Of a DNA stretch of 64,000 bases, positions 11,826 through 23,700 are shown one piece after another (within the stretch, counting starts at the first letter, position 1; each line of letters starts with the position of its first letter). The position numbers were made by a program, and so were the translations under genes. Source of the DNA: Fragum whitleyi (Eukaryota > Mollusca > Bivalvia > Cardiida > Cardiidae); assembly GCA_948146395.1 (NCBI GenBank), contig OX411543.1, positions 74,474,581 to 74,538,580 on the forward strand, read 5' to 3'. The notes beneath the pieces were generated by a model. That model ran no database searches and had not been told where the DNA came from. It worked only from the letters and a program-made list of their open reading frames with translations.

Positions 11826-14291
11826 TTATGAGTCCGTAGAGGTCTGTTCTACCACCGGCTTGTAGAATGTGCTGCATCTCTTCAGCAGTCCTGTTGCCGT
11901 GAGAAGTCCATCACTGTAGCTGAAAATATATATTTCATGGATATATAAGCAAGCTAATAATCTGCATTTGCGTAAATGGCGACACATATCGGTTGTGCTA
12001 TCACAGCGCATCTGGTGGGCGTGGCTACTGTTACAAGTTAAGTAGTACAATAATTAGACTAACACGATTCTAATTAAGCCCCATAACAACTGATTATCGA
12101 CAAACTTTTACAGTATAGCCCATAATACTTATTAAAGTGTCGTAAAATTAATATACTTACTCTGACAAGGCCTTAAGTAGATTATTCTGTATGGCAGAAT
12201 CATTCTTCCTCTTAAGCTTCTTAATCTTGTGTTCAGACACCAGACGAATTTCATTATCGACTTCCTTACTCCCGTTGAATAATGTCTGTATCAAAACGTA
12301 GAAGGGTGGGGCTGTACCTGTTCTTGTGTTGAGGCGTCTATGCCAACCTGAAGATAAAAAAAATAATTTAATTGATAATTGATTATGACAACGTTTGTTT
12401 TTTTTTTTTTTTTTATTTTTTTCTATACGTTTTCTTTGACCACAAAAGATTATTGTTATAATTCAAGATTTAACATTTTAATAAGCTGAAGTGTGATTAC
12501 TTAGCTTTTTAAATACGTTAAAAAGAATCGGCAATGGAGATTTACTGTTATCTTACCCTCTACGTCATTGTTGGTGCGTACCACTTTCCCGAAGACGGAC
12601 CAACACTCAACGGGCCACACTGTGGATCGAATCCATGTCCTGTCGATGTACGCCAGTAGGGGCTCTTAGTGTGTTGATGTGTTGAAACCCCGCATGGCCT
12701 CAAACGTAGGGACTATGTGCTCATGTGGGAGTAGAGGGAGGCACAGTAGCTGCCTGATGAACGAATAGCTTCCAGTGTGACTAAGGTACTCAGTTGTCAA
12801 CCCAAGGCTCGGTAAAGTAAGAGTCAAAATCAATACACAGACAGAGTTGGCGAATTTGACGTATGCGCTTTCGCGGACATTCACGTGCAAAGCAAAGTAA
12901 AATTTATCAACCCAAAAGGTAGTTAGGGGCCTAGATAGTCCCTTTTTGCGTCACGGGTCACATTTATTCTATTTTCTTACAACGGATCACAGTTTTTTGA
13001 TCAGGAAAAATCGATATAATTTTTATGATAAATAGTAAAACCGCTTTTCACGGACATTCTGCAAAGCAGAGTAAAAAGTTTTATAATCATACCCCTAACT
13101 TCGTAAAGGGTATAATAAGATTATAAAAAAAATTGTACCTAATTTCTTCGATTGAATCAGCTCTTCGTTTGTCACGTGTTATCTCTGAAATGTCGTCGTC
13201 GCCGTCGTAAACATCTGTTGTAGCAGTAGATATTCTTTGTAATGTTGTTGATGGAAGGTTTTGTAGAGAGTGCTCTTCCACATTATTACCATATGACAGC
13301 TGTAAAAATGCCAATTAAGTATATTTACTATTTATTTTTTCATTAAAATAAGACGTGTTTGTGACCTAGGTACCAACATATGCGCATCATTGAGATCTAT
13401 CATAATACCAAATATGAGCATTGTATCAGACAGACGAACGGACGGACAGACAGACGGTTGACGGTCAAACAATATGCCCTCGATCTATCTATGCAATGGT
13501 ATAAAATAGTGATAAATTGTGTCTTGGAACGGAACATTCCCTGCCAATGAAGTTTAATGGATCCCCTTTGCAAGCCCTCTGGTATTGCTCTCTGGATATT
13601 CCAGTATGAAAAATAAGTTACATTGTTTTTTGTATAACCATCATTTATAAATATCGAGATAATAACTCCGTTATATTCAATGCGAAGCAATAAGAAATCT
13701 ATTAAAGATGCAGTCACTAGGTTTTTGTTACCCCAAAATTTTACAAATTATCGATTAGAATTAAATTCTTTTCAACAGTTGAATAAGCAATATAATATAT
13801 TTCGTGAATTGTGAAACTTTTTTCTTTAAAACGTTTACTAGCGAACCAAAACGTTAAAGGTACTACCCATCCAAAGCTGTTGTCGCAAGGTTTTGCTATC
13901 GGCAATCATATTCTACATAACCTACTATTAAAATGAGACATAGCGGCATGTCAAATACTTAAAGGATTTAATCTACAAAAATTAGAATGCAGACGGTATA
14001 TGCTAAGACTAGACTACACAATTGTGCAGTCTGATCAAAGTCTATACTGTCCGCAAAGGATTTGATAACAAAATAACCGTCAAGAACATGAAAATAGTTA
14101 AATGAAATCGTACATGAAAGTTAAATAACTGGGCTTCGTTTGAACCCCCAGAACATCCTCTGGAATGAATTAAGAAAAAGACACTTACCGGTCCCACATA
14201 TCCTATCTTGCCATCTCTCACATAGATTACAAGCTATAGCATGCTGTCTAGGTCTAACGACCCTAGCACAAACTAAACACGAGTCCGCCAT
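11826..14291 (-). pseudogene. MULE transposase, multi-exon, decayed and internally deleted
   Basis: The - strand exons run in order as follows. 14291-14189 begins with ATG and carries a Cys-rich zinc-binding N terminus (CLVCARVVRPRQHAIACNLC, then ERWQ) with donor GTAAGT. 13299-13139 is an acidic linker (donor GTACAA). About 12806-12557 contains IRQLLCLPLLPHEHIVPTFE and then WIRSTVWPVECWSVFGKVVR and TNNDVEG. 12347-12161 carries WHRRLNTRTGTAPPFYVLIQ and LVSEHKIKKLKRKN. 11919-11826 is the last exon, to TAA. The TNNDVEGWH motif and LPLLP segment are familiar from bivalve MULE transposases. A TAA at 12666-12668 breaks the central exon, and the DDE catalytic core is not found between 12806 and 13139, so the copy is dead. 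Confidence 0.8.
14189..14291 (-). pseudogene. MULE transposase first exon: zinc-binding N terminus
   Basis: ATG at 14291 on the - strand. Thirty-four codons with CxxC, a second CxxC (CNLC) and a final C, ending at a consensus GTAAGT donor. The pattern resembles a PHD/zinc-ribbon module at the N terminus of mollusc MULE proteins. The next exon found (13299) has an incompatible phase, so at least one exon is missing. Confidence 0.7.
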
Positions 14292-14563
14292 GAAAAACAC
14301 GCGCCAAGTTCAAAATTAACGATTTCCCAAAAAGTTCCAATTTCGCGTTGAAAGTACAATAGTACACAGTACAATACGGGTCCTATATATATCTTTCGAG
14401 TGCATATTTTTATTAATGATTAAGGCAAACTGTCTAGTATCAAAGAATTAATCAATATTATCACAACTCTCATTAAAGCGATCTATCTGTATCTGTTGAA
14501 TACTGGAAATTAACTCAGTTGCTGAGCAAAAATTATCCAGGGGGGGTGTGCGACTTATGTAAT

Positions 14564-15523
14564 TTAGTCAAATTTAGTGATAGAGTCTTTAAATGTATTA
14601 ATTGTACCACAGTTCACTGTTTTGTCAGGTAGACAGTTCCAGTCTCTAATTGTTCGAGGGAAAAATGAGTTTTTGTATATCTCAGTGTTTGTCCTTATAG
14701 TGTTTATTTGTTGTTTGTGTTTGTTTCGTTGTGGTCGTTTGTTGAATGTGATGTGATCATTGGCAGGGATAGCCACCAGGTTGTTGACGATCTTAAAAAG
14801 AAGAGTCAGGCGTTGTTCTCTCCTAGTTTCATGTAGAGGTTTCCAGCCGAGTTCTTTCATCATGCTGGTTACACTGCTCCTCTTACGATAATCGTTCTGG
14901 ACAAATCTTGTAGCTTTTCTGTTAATGTTTTCTAGTAAGTCTATATCTTTTCGAAGATGTGGATCCCATACAGTAGATGAATAGCTTAGAATTGATTTCA
15001 CTAATGATATATAGGCTGTTTCTTTAAAGCTCTTATTACAATTTTTCAAATTTCTCCGTATGAACCCCAGGGTCGAATTTGCTTTTTTGTAGATTTTCTG
15101 GATATGAGAAGTCCATTTCAGATCGTCACTAATGATAACACCTAGATATGGGTTTTCTTTCACATGGCTAAGAACATGATTATTCAGTGTGTAGAAGTGG
15201 ATATGAGGTGTGACACTACGGTGGATTGACATGATATAGCACTTGGTGGCATTAAAATGCATTCCCCACTCGTCAGCCCAGACTTCTAAAGCTTGTAGGT
15301 CCTTTTGTAGCTGCATTTGGTCTTTGTCGGTTTTTATAATGCGATACAATAAACAGTCATCTGCGAAAAGTCTAACAGTTGATTTAACCGAGTTTGGTAA
15401 GTCATTGATATGGCATAAAAACAACAATGGCCCTAATACCGTGCCCTGTGGAACACCGGAATCAACTGAACATGTTCTCGAAGATTCTCCATTGACTATA
15501 ACCTGTTGTTGTCGGTCCATCAA
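14564..15523 (-). pseudogene. Non-LTR retrotransposon reverse transcriptase, 5'-truncated (Jockey/CR1-like)
   Basis: A 319-residue open stretch carries the C-terminal half of a reverse transcriptase: GVPQGTVLGPLLFLCHINDL (motif B region), LFADDCLLYR (the catalytic FADD form of YxDD), NATKCYIMS, YLGVIISDDLKW and the thumb/connection region to the natural stop at 14564. Upstream on the - strand, one more segment reads YQQIAQS then a stop then RFLMDRQQQ, where the family has Trp. The element is truncated near 15570. It has no endonuclease or fingers domain, so it cannot move itself. It lies within the Mutator-like element. Clade assignment is by recognition. Confidence 0.9.
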
Positions 15524-15905
15524 GAATCTTCATGATTGCGCAATTTGTTGGTACACCTTTAATTAAAAATTCAATTGGGTTCTTTAATTAGATAAAAAGC
15601 AAACAGCGAAGCGACGATACACTAACTTCAAAAGAAATGAATTTTTCACACCAAGCAAAGTTTAATGGCATTAGATGAAGTGATATGACTATCACGAAAA
15701 AGTATCGGATTGATAATAACAAAATGATAATCAGAAAAGTTAAAAAAGGTAAATTTTCGCTTTAATTTACAGGGTAAAAAGGTAAAAAAAAATGTGCCGT
15801 TTTGATTAAATGAAAAAAAAGTAATTTTGTCCGTTTTGTCCATTTTACGGGCCGTTTTTACCGACATACGGGCCGTTTTGACTTTGGGCTGTTTTGACCT
15901 GCACC

Positions 15906-15914
15906 CAACAATTC
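15906..15914. repeat. MULE right target-site duplication
   Basis: CAACAATTC, identical to 10611-10619. Confidence 0.85.
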
Positions 15915-15984
15915 TTCGTAAGATGCAAGTTTTTCATTCACGAAAAATTATTATTTTTCAAAATCTATTTGACACTAGAAAATA

Positions 15985-16127
15985 AAAGAAAAATGGTGAT
16001 TTATAGGTTTTGGCCGTTTTGACCGATTGTATAAAACGATTTGGGCCGTTTAGAACAATATACGACCAAAACACGGGCCGTTTTAACTCTGGGCCGTTTC
16101 GACTTCGCACCGTTTTGACTGTAACCC
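15985..16127. repeat. Solo MULE-type terminal repeat outside the complete element
   Basis: Repeated GGGCCGTTTTRAC motifs end in CCGTTTTGACTGTAACCC, the inverse of the left MULE end (GGTTTACAGTCAAAA). It lies about 80 bp beyond the right target duplication, so it belongs to a second, truncated relative or an older insertion. Confidence 0.65.
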
Positions 16128-16667
16128 CTTTGATTACCCATTGCGTATTTTTGATATTTGACGGAGAAACTGCGATTTTACCTGAATATTTCTCTGCAGA
16201 AAATTTTAGCTTCAAGTTATTGTATGCAAAACTTTACTAATTGATGTAAAGCCTTTTTTTCATTCACGAGGTAAATGTTTTTGCATCGATGATTTTATTG
16301 TGCCTTTTTGACAAATGATCGAGTAATGTAGCTTTGTTACTCGCCCCCTCAACACATCGTTCTTTTAGTTGCGTAAATAGTGCCGTTCCTACTAATCAAT
16401 ACTGTACATAGAGTATAGTCCGTTTGACTTCTATATGGACCAACTTTTTCATCAATTACATAAAAATGCGTTTGAATGAAGGATTTACAAGTATGTGGTA
16501 AAATCTTAATTTCAGCTTAATACCATTCAAAAAAATATTTTTTGAAAATAAAATGATTTCAAAATAATGATTTTGTCTATCTAGTTAATGTTAATATTTT
16601 CGCATTTTCCGCTCTTAAACACGAAGGGTGATGAGGGCTGTTAAAAATAGTAAGAATTTGTAAACAT

Positions 16668-17151
16668 TAGGGGTGTAACATTAGGTCGAACTATCGCTGT
16701 ATCGTGATAGTTTACCTTGCAATAGCAATAGGTCGATAGCATTTTTTCAAGTCAATAGTTATCGCAATAGTTCCTCTGACTATCGATAGTTTACAATAGT
16801 TTTTTTTGGAAATGAAAGTAGAACAAAATTTAGTAACAATGCTGCCTTGCTGCATGTTTTCATCAGAGAATGAGGTCAAATCCAATTCTTTTTAAGGGAA
16901 TATCTGTAATTAACTTATTTGATCATTTATTTGCCATTGACAAGGTAAATAGCATCTTACAAGAACAATATAAAGTTACTACCTAATAAAAGGTGGGCGC
17001 TTTAAAGTTGGTTATTATCTACTTTTTCTGTAAAAACAACTATTGTGATAGTATTGCAATAGTTTTCTGACTATTGCAATACTATTGCAATAGCAACTTT
17101 ACTATTGCAATACTATTGTGATACTAATTTTGAACTCAATAGTCACCCCTA
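16668..17151. mobile_element. hAT-type non-autonomous element with 8-bp target duplication
   Basis: The ends are TAGGGGTGTAAC and GTCACCCCTA, as in hAT termini. GTAAACAT directly flanks both ends (16660-16667 and 17152-17159). The interior is made of iterated CTATTGCAATAG and TATCGATAG palindromes with no coding sequence. Length is 484 bp. Confidence 0.88.
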
Positions 17152-18089
17152 GTAAACATATAGTAAATACACGTGGTTTTATACTAAACATTTGAAAGGA
17201 GAAATGTCAATTATTCCTTATTTGGACATGCTCATTAGCATATCGACAGTCATAACATTTTAAACTTAAAAGATCACGTGCTTTGTACCGTTACTACTAG
17301 CCTTCTTATCATGTTTTCCTCATGAAATTCCCAACGACTTCGTTAAATAATACTTTTGATTGATCTAAATTTGTGGATATGTGGTCTTCTCAGAATATAC
17401 AGAACAATTATCAATTATCTGATCAAACGATTTCGAATAAAGAGACTATATATTCAGATTTGATATCCAAAGAGAGTAAAAAATTTTCGACAATCCTAAT
17501 TTTATAAAAATACTGGATTTTATACTAAAACGACTCACTCAAGATCATACACTTTGAATTTGCCCCTATGCAAATCAGAGCTATTTATGGATATACAACT
17601 CGCTGTTCCGGTTAATGCAGACACAATGAGGTATGAAAGGCCGAAAGTTAACATGTAGACGGACAGTCAAAATCATTATTTTACACCAAAAAATTCTGAA
17701 AAACAGAATTCGCCATGGTATAAGATGGAAAATATGATATGACAAGAAAAAACTATGTTTCATAATCTCAATACTGAGATTTTCGGCGAAACGTTGGTCC
17801 ATATAGAAGTCAAACGGACTATAACACTACTTTTTTTAGGCTAAAATTTTGATAACCGGCCAAGAGTTTGGGTGTCCCAATGGTGGGAGTTTATACAGAA
17901 GAAAGAAGTAGAAATTGTGTAGTTAAATGGGTTCTGTCAGGGGTTGAAATTAACTTTTTTTGCTACTCGCTGAAACTTACAAGTACCCTAATTTCCAACT
18001 CACAAAAATAAATCGGCAGTTGCAAATTTAATAACAGTTTACCGGGTTGATTTTCTTTCTTGATAAAATATAAACAGAAGTAAAGTTAC

Positions 18090-19064
18090 ATAAAGAGCCC
18101 AAAATGGCCAAAAATCTTAGAAAAAATTCTTCTCCTCCTAAACTACCAGGCCAATCAAGCTGAAACTTGGCAGGGATGTTCCTTGGGTGAAGCTCTTCAA
18201 AAGTTGTAAAAATAATTTAATTTCATCAAAAACTCTGGTTACCATGGTAATGGAATGTCTGAAGACTGGCCCAAAATGGCTGAAAATCTAAGAAAAAATT
18301 CTTCTCCTCGCAAACCACTAAGCCAAACAAGCTGAAACTTGGCAGGGATGATCCTTGGGTGATGCTCTTCAAAAGTTGTTAAAATAACTTAATTTCATAA
18401 AAAATTCTGGTTGCCATGGTAATAGAATGTCTGAAAAATGGCCAAAAATGGCTGAAAATCTTTTTTTCAGAATTTCTGGATTTTACATTGGTAGTCTTTT
18501 AAAATGAACAGAGTTATTTTCTGGCTCTTTTTTTAGCTCACCTGAGCACCAAGTGCTCAAGGTGAGCTATTGTGATCACTCACCATCCGTCATCCGTCTG
18601 TCCATCAACAATTTCTTTAAACATCTTCTCCTTCTAAACCACTGGACCAATCAAGCTGAAACTTGGCAGAGATGTTCCTTGGGTGAAGTTTTTCAAAAGT
18701 TGTTAAAATAATTTTAATTTTTTCAAAAAATCTCGTTTCCATGGTAAAGGAAAGACTTAAAAATTGCATCAATTACCAAAAATCTTGAACAAATTCTTTT
18801 TCTCCTTAACAATGAGGCCAATCAATTTTAAACTTAGCATGGATGTCCTTTATGTGTAGGTCTACTAAAGTTGTTAAAAGAATTTGCCATTGTAAGAGAA
18901 AAGTTGAAAATTTACAAAAAATTAAAAAAAAATCAAATTGCAGTAGGACAAAATTTAACCACCCTTAATGTACATCAAACGAATTCTGGTATTCATAACA
19001 TGCTTGACAAGTTTATGAGTGACTTACTCAGGTGAGCGATATAGGACCATCATGGTCCTCTTGT
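18090..19064 (+). mobile_element. Helentron/HINE-like element, AGCTCACCTGAGC family
   Basis: From 18531: TTTTAGCTCACCTGAGCACC, a hairpin with GTGCTCAAGGTGAGCT, then a CCGTCATCCGTCTGTCC tract and a body. The end is CTCAGGTGAGCGATATAGGA, then a GGACCATCATGGTCC hairpin and TCTTGTT. Body fragments of a related copy occupy 18090-18480. Confidence 0.75.
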
Positions 19065-19453
19065 TTTTGTTTTGATGTCATCATCACAGTCATCTACAGC
19101 TTTTTTAGAAACACCCACTGCATAAGGTAAATAAAGCATACAGAGAACACTTCTTTGTTCTAATCAGGATGTCATGGTACATGTGTATTCAAATAAAGCA
19201 AGATAGATTATTGAAGTAGTACTGGTTAGAGACCAATTCTTGCCAAGTACCAGTTCTCGCCAACTGACCTAGTTCATGGTAAAGATGGAAAGGAAATTCT
19301 TCTAAATTACAAGTTATGTTGACAACAAATTCTTTTATTCAGAAACTAAATTGTTGTAAATGAATATTGCATCTTTACTGTCAAAATAGTTAGGTGGTGA
19401 GAACTGGTACACAACGAGAATTAGTCTCCAGCCATTAGTGGTATATTGGAACT

Positions 19454-19845
19454 CAGGGTTTGACACCAACTACTTTTTGCCAACGGCCTGAAGGACCTGT
19501 TAGCCCAAAATTTTACAGGTCTTCCCTGATAATAACAGGTCCTGCATGATGAAAATCATGTTTAAATTTTTATAATTTAAGGAATAAATTGCCAGGAAAA
19601 CATTGTTGGAAAAGAAGAAATTGCTCTTAACAAGCAATTTCTTCTTTTCTACAATGTTTTCCATTTGGTAATTATGCAAATTTTAGTATTTCAAATGCAA
19701 TTATTGTTCAAACTGGACAGAATTCCAATATGAAATGCCACAAAAAACTACAGGCCTGAAGGACCTGTAGCATGGTAACATCTACCAGTCCGCCCTAGAA
19801 TCCACAGGTCTCGGGCCTGAGGACTGGTGTTAGTCTCGATCCCTG
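19454..19845 (+). mobile_element. TIR element, CAGGGxTTGACACC family
   Basis: The opening CAGGGTTTGACACCAAC and the closing GGTGTTAGTCTCGATCCCTG are inverted. A CAATTTCTTCTTTT palindrome sits inside. A second copy lies inverted at 34966-35352. Confidence 0.65.
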
Positions 19846-19981
19846 GAACTTATAGGGAATAATAAATGATTTGATTTTGATGTAAATTTTCACATTCTTT
19901 TGTTGCCAAGACTTTTGAACAAAATTATAGTGTGTACTTCTAATACTGCCTCATACCAAATATTGGTGATTGTCGAAAAAT

Positions 19982-20135
19982 CAATGTGAGATAGTAGCTG
20001 GAGGCTAGGAAAAGATGTGATGGTTGTAATTGTGAGAGAAAAACCTGGAGTCTATTGTTCCAGCCGCCGTATTACAACTGAAAAAATGTTGAAAGTTGGG
20101 TGTAACTCCATTCAACCAACCAATCAATCAATTGA
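19982..20135 (+). mobile_element. SINE, 5'-truncated tail
   Basis: AGATAGTAGCTGGAGGCTAG to CAACCAATCAATCA matches the 3' part of the SINE at 22341-22616. No tRNA head. Confidence 0.75.
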
Positions 20136-20266
20136 AAAATTGAATTACACATGCTTTAGCAAATGAAACAGTTACTTCCACCTAGAGTTTACAGATCTTG
20201 ATCTGCCACGTATGACTTTGAAAGAGATCTGTTGTCTTTCTTTGAATCTCCTCCCAGGTTAGAAAT

Positions 20267-20504
20267 TTAACTCTTGTCATGCTGAATAAAAACCTTGGCA
20301 AAGTTGCATTATAACCAAAGTACTGAAAGTACAGGAAACTTATTGTAAGCCATTTTTATTTATTTTGGAAATACAATTTTGAAACTTTTCTGACCTTAAA
20401 AGTAAAATCAGGTGGTATAGACAGAGATCAGGCTGCACATATGTGCAGACTGATCTTTGTCTATACCTCCTGCCAAAGCAGGAATATTCCGGGTTCAGGG
20501 TTAA
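20267..20504. mobile_element. MITE, TTAACCCTTGTCATGCTGAA family, abutting mitoguardin exon 1
   Basis: It begins TTAACTCTTGTCATGCTGAA and ends GGTTCAGGGTTAA. The core has CTGCACATATGTGCAGACTG and CTGCCAAAGCAGGAATATTC. Sister copies lie at 21649-21894 and 37778-38015. Its right end lies only 19 bp before the exon 1 acceptor AG. Confidence 0.7.
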
Positions 20505-20548
20505 CTCTTGTTTTTCCTCACAGGAAGATGATTTGATTGCCATCCGAG

Positions 20549-20750
20549 ATGGAGTACCTCAAGCTTCCAGTAATACAATCAAAGTTCCTACAGATTCCTT
20601 ACAAAGCACGTGTAACAGTTCTCAGTGTTTCAGCAAGTTTTGCCCTGATAGGACTCTTAACATCATTGTACAAGCGTTTGCGGAGAAGGAAGGAGGAGAA
20701 AAAACGTAGAAATGCGAGGGAGGAGCTTCAGAGAGAAAGAGACAAGACTG
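20549..20750 (+). CDS. MIGA: Mitoguardin exon 1: start and membrane anchor
   Basis: Encodes residues 1-67. The start codon follows an in-frame TGA at 20534. A TTTTTCCTCACAG acceptor at 20511-20523 suggests that the start lies in a second exon beginning at 20524, with an upstream untranslated exon not identified. A hydrophobic segment (VTVLSVSASFALIGLLTSLY) is followed by many Arg and Lys, as in an outer-membrane anchor. The donor is GTAGGA at 20751. Confidence 0.9.
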
Positions 20751-23700
20751 GTAGGATACCACTGTCCTACAATCATAATGGAGGTACACAACATTCTTGT
20801 AAAACCTTATCTCAGTCTGTAACCTGGTGGGCCATCAATTCTTCAGTTGTGAGTTCAAACTCTGGATGGCCAACTTTCATCTAACATTTCGAGGGTTCAT
20901 CGCAAGCTTGTACTAAGTGTATATACAATGTATATACACTAAAAACACTCTTGCACTGAACCCAGGATTTGAGAAAGTTAGTGCATAAAGGCATAGTTTT
21001 GAAATAGGTCCATGTATTAGATTCCATTGTTTCCTTGCATCATTCAAAAGACCAAAGATAAGGGAGCGTAAACTTATGATTTGAAATTAATGTTAAGATT
21101 ATCAACGTTGTTCAACACTTATTAAGGTGTACAGCAAGAGAAGATGCTAGAGGTACAGAAATTCAAGTGTAGAAAATTTTAATTTAAAAATTCATACAGA
21201 AAAATAAAAAGAGATGATTAGGGCCTGAAAATACATATTTTTTCATGTTCAGTTGAGAATTCACAAGAGCTATCCAGGTTATCAACGGGTACAATTCTGA
21301 AGCATATTTGTCAGAGTTATTTTTCCACTTAGATTTTTACAATATCTAGCACCTACAGCCGAGCATTGGCACCCATAGATGGCACCCTCGTTAAGATTTT
21401 TCATACAGGTCCAAATGTTAGATATCCTTTCTCATTTTCAGAAATCCCCTATAGAAGCAGAAGCCCAAGTTCACTGCGATCCTTGATAAAACAGAAATCT
21501 CTCTCAGGGTCGTCAACTAGTCTTGGGGCGGCATCTACAAGTACAACATCGACAATCATTCATCCTTCAGCTGTGGATACAACCGATATGTCTCCGGCAC
21601 AGTTGTGTCAGCTAGGTTTGTTTCCTAGTATTAAGTTGTTTCGACCCTTTAACCCTTGTCATGCTGAATAAATTTTGGCTAAAAATTTCATTCAAATCAA
21701 AGGGCAAAAAGCACTGAAAGTCCCAACTGTAGGTCAATTTTCATTTGGAAAACTAAATCTAATGTCAATTCTTGTTTGAAAGTGAGTAACAGGTGGTATA
21801 GACTAACCTCAGACTGCACATATGTGCAGGCTGATGTTTGTCTATAGCTCCTGCCAAAGGAGGAATATTCCAGGTTCAGCATGACAAGGGTTAAGATAGA
21901 AGGACATGTAGAGTTGAATAAATGTTTGCAAATTTTTCTTAAAGGTAGTGGACCTGTAATAGTTCCACAACATTTCGGAACTAATGAACTTTAACAATGT
22001 TGACCGAGGTTTCGTAATGAAAATCATTAGGAAACCTCGGTTAACACTGTTAAAGTCAATTACTTCCGAAACATTGTGGAACTATTACGGGTCTATAAAC
22101 TTAATATATACAGACAAGTAAAAGTTGTTTTTTCTGTGTCAATGGTGTTCTGTTGCGATTTATTAAGTACCAATAAGCCTAGCCTTGGCATAACATTGTT
22201 ATGCTCTAATTTAATGACATCTTTAAGTTACTACCCAACACCCTTTAGTTTTGTTTTTTAGAACTCTGTAAAAAGTAATTTGCTGTTGTTTTCAAACATT
22301 GAAGCAATTTTCGTGAAAGAATACTTTTCTTTACTCAAGTACAGCTGTCACAGCGCAGTTGGTAGCACATTGGACTGTCAATCTAGAGGTCCAAGGTTTG
22401 ATCCCCAACAGCGGCACTCATTCTTTCCGACTATTTGTCTCTCACCAATGGGTTGATAATAGTAGAACTATGTGAGATAGCAGCTGGAGGCTATGAAAGG
22501 ATATGATGGTTGTACTGGTGAGAGAAATGCCAGGAATCCATTGTCCTCTAGCCGCCGTGATATAACTGAAAAAATGTTAAAAGCCGCGTTAAAACTCCAT
22601 TCAATCAATCAATCAATCTTTACTAAAGTACCTAACAAGCATTGCGTATGTTACAGGTTTAGACACTCTGCAGTTAGCCATCACCTATTGGGAAGATGCT
22701 GTGATGAAAATGGGATATCTAGATGACTTACCTAACCCTGCTATAACTGTAAGACACATATAAAATGTATTGGTTATGTAACAGCTTTACACAAAGTGCA
22801 GTCTGCTAGGAATCCATTATTAGGTGCTTAAGCTATGGCAATATAACTGATATTATTTTAAAAGTGCACTGTTAAGACTCTTGACAGACAGCTACACAGG
22901 CTGATCAGAGTGATACTTTGCTCACATTTGATAATATTGGAAATGTCTCACACAATCTCAAATTATATAAACATGTAAATAATTACAGTATTACATGTAA
23001 TCTGATAAGTTCAAAAGTGTATAAATATGTGACCCGTCACGCAAAAAGGGACCATCTTGGTAAAGCGTAAAGTGTCGATCCTAGTCAGACTGTGCGGATT
23101 GCGCAGACTGACTAGGGACAAAACTTTTGATATTTTTCTAATTTTCTGAATCTAGAATGATCAATCTACCTTCCTGTGAAAGAATTGTTGAAATGTGACC
23201 ACTGGTTGGCCTGTTCTAGAACCAATGTCTTTTTCGAATATTTATTTTATGAAGTTCCCAGATGGTCCCGTTTTGCATGACGGGTCACATATATGATACC
23301 TACTTAGTGTTTTGTATGAAAAAAAAATCCAACAAGGTTGGGAGAATTGATAATTGTCAAAGCTCTGCCAATACAATTATTAATTCACACTACGAAGTTA
23401 GATATTTTTTCATACAATACACTAAGTATGTATCATATTTATCTCTATAACCTCTATTTGCCTTGTTTTTGTCAATGTTTCTAATAGAAATGAAAGTTTA
23501 TAAAAATAACCACATTATGTCATTGTTCTTACATTGCCCATGTGATATCATAAAAAAAATATATAAAATATTTGTATAGTTATAAAATAAAAGCTATTTT
23601 GTCCTAGTCTTGGCAATAGAGGTCTTGGAAGTGCATCATACTCCAAACCCTTAGCTCTTGAGTTTGATCCCCTATTGTACCAAATACCCTTTCAGATATT

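Larger units (their letters stand above)
10620..15905 (-). mobile_element. Mutator-like element (MULE) with TIRs and 9-bp target duplications
   Basis: Long inverted ends match: the left end contains GCCCAAAGTCAAAACGGCCC, and the reverse complement of the right end carries the same string, followed in both by a GTATxTCGGT stretch. CAACAATTC occurs immediately outside both ends (10611-10619 and 15906-15914), a 9-bp target duplication typical of Mutator elements. The interior carries - strand transposase exons (11826-14291) and a secondary non-LTR retroelement insertion (about 14545-15570). Length is 5286 bp. Confidence 0.9.

Noticed and set aside
13400..13717. 105-codon - strand open frame
   Set aside because: Its end is a truncated GCCCCCG-family repeat and the rest has no motif or splice context.
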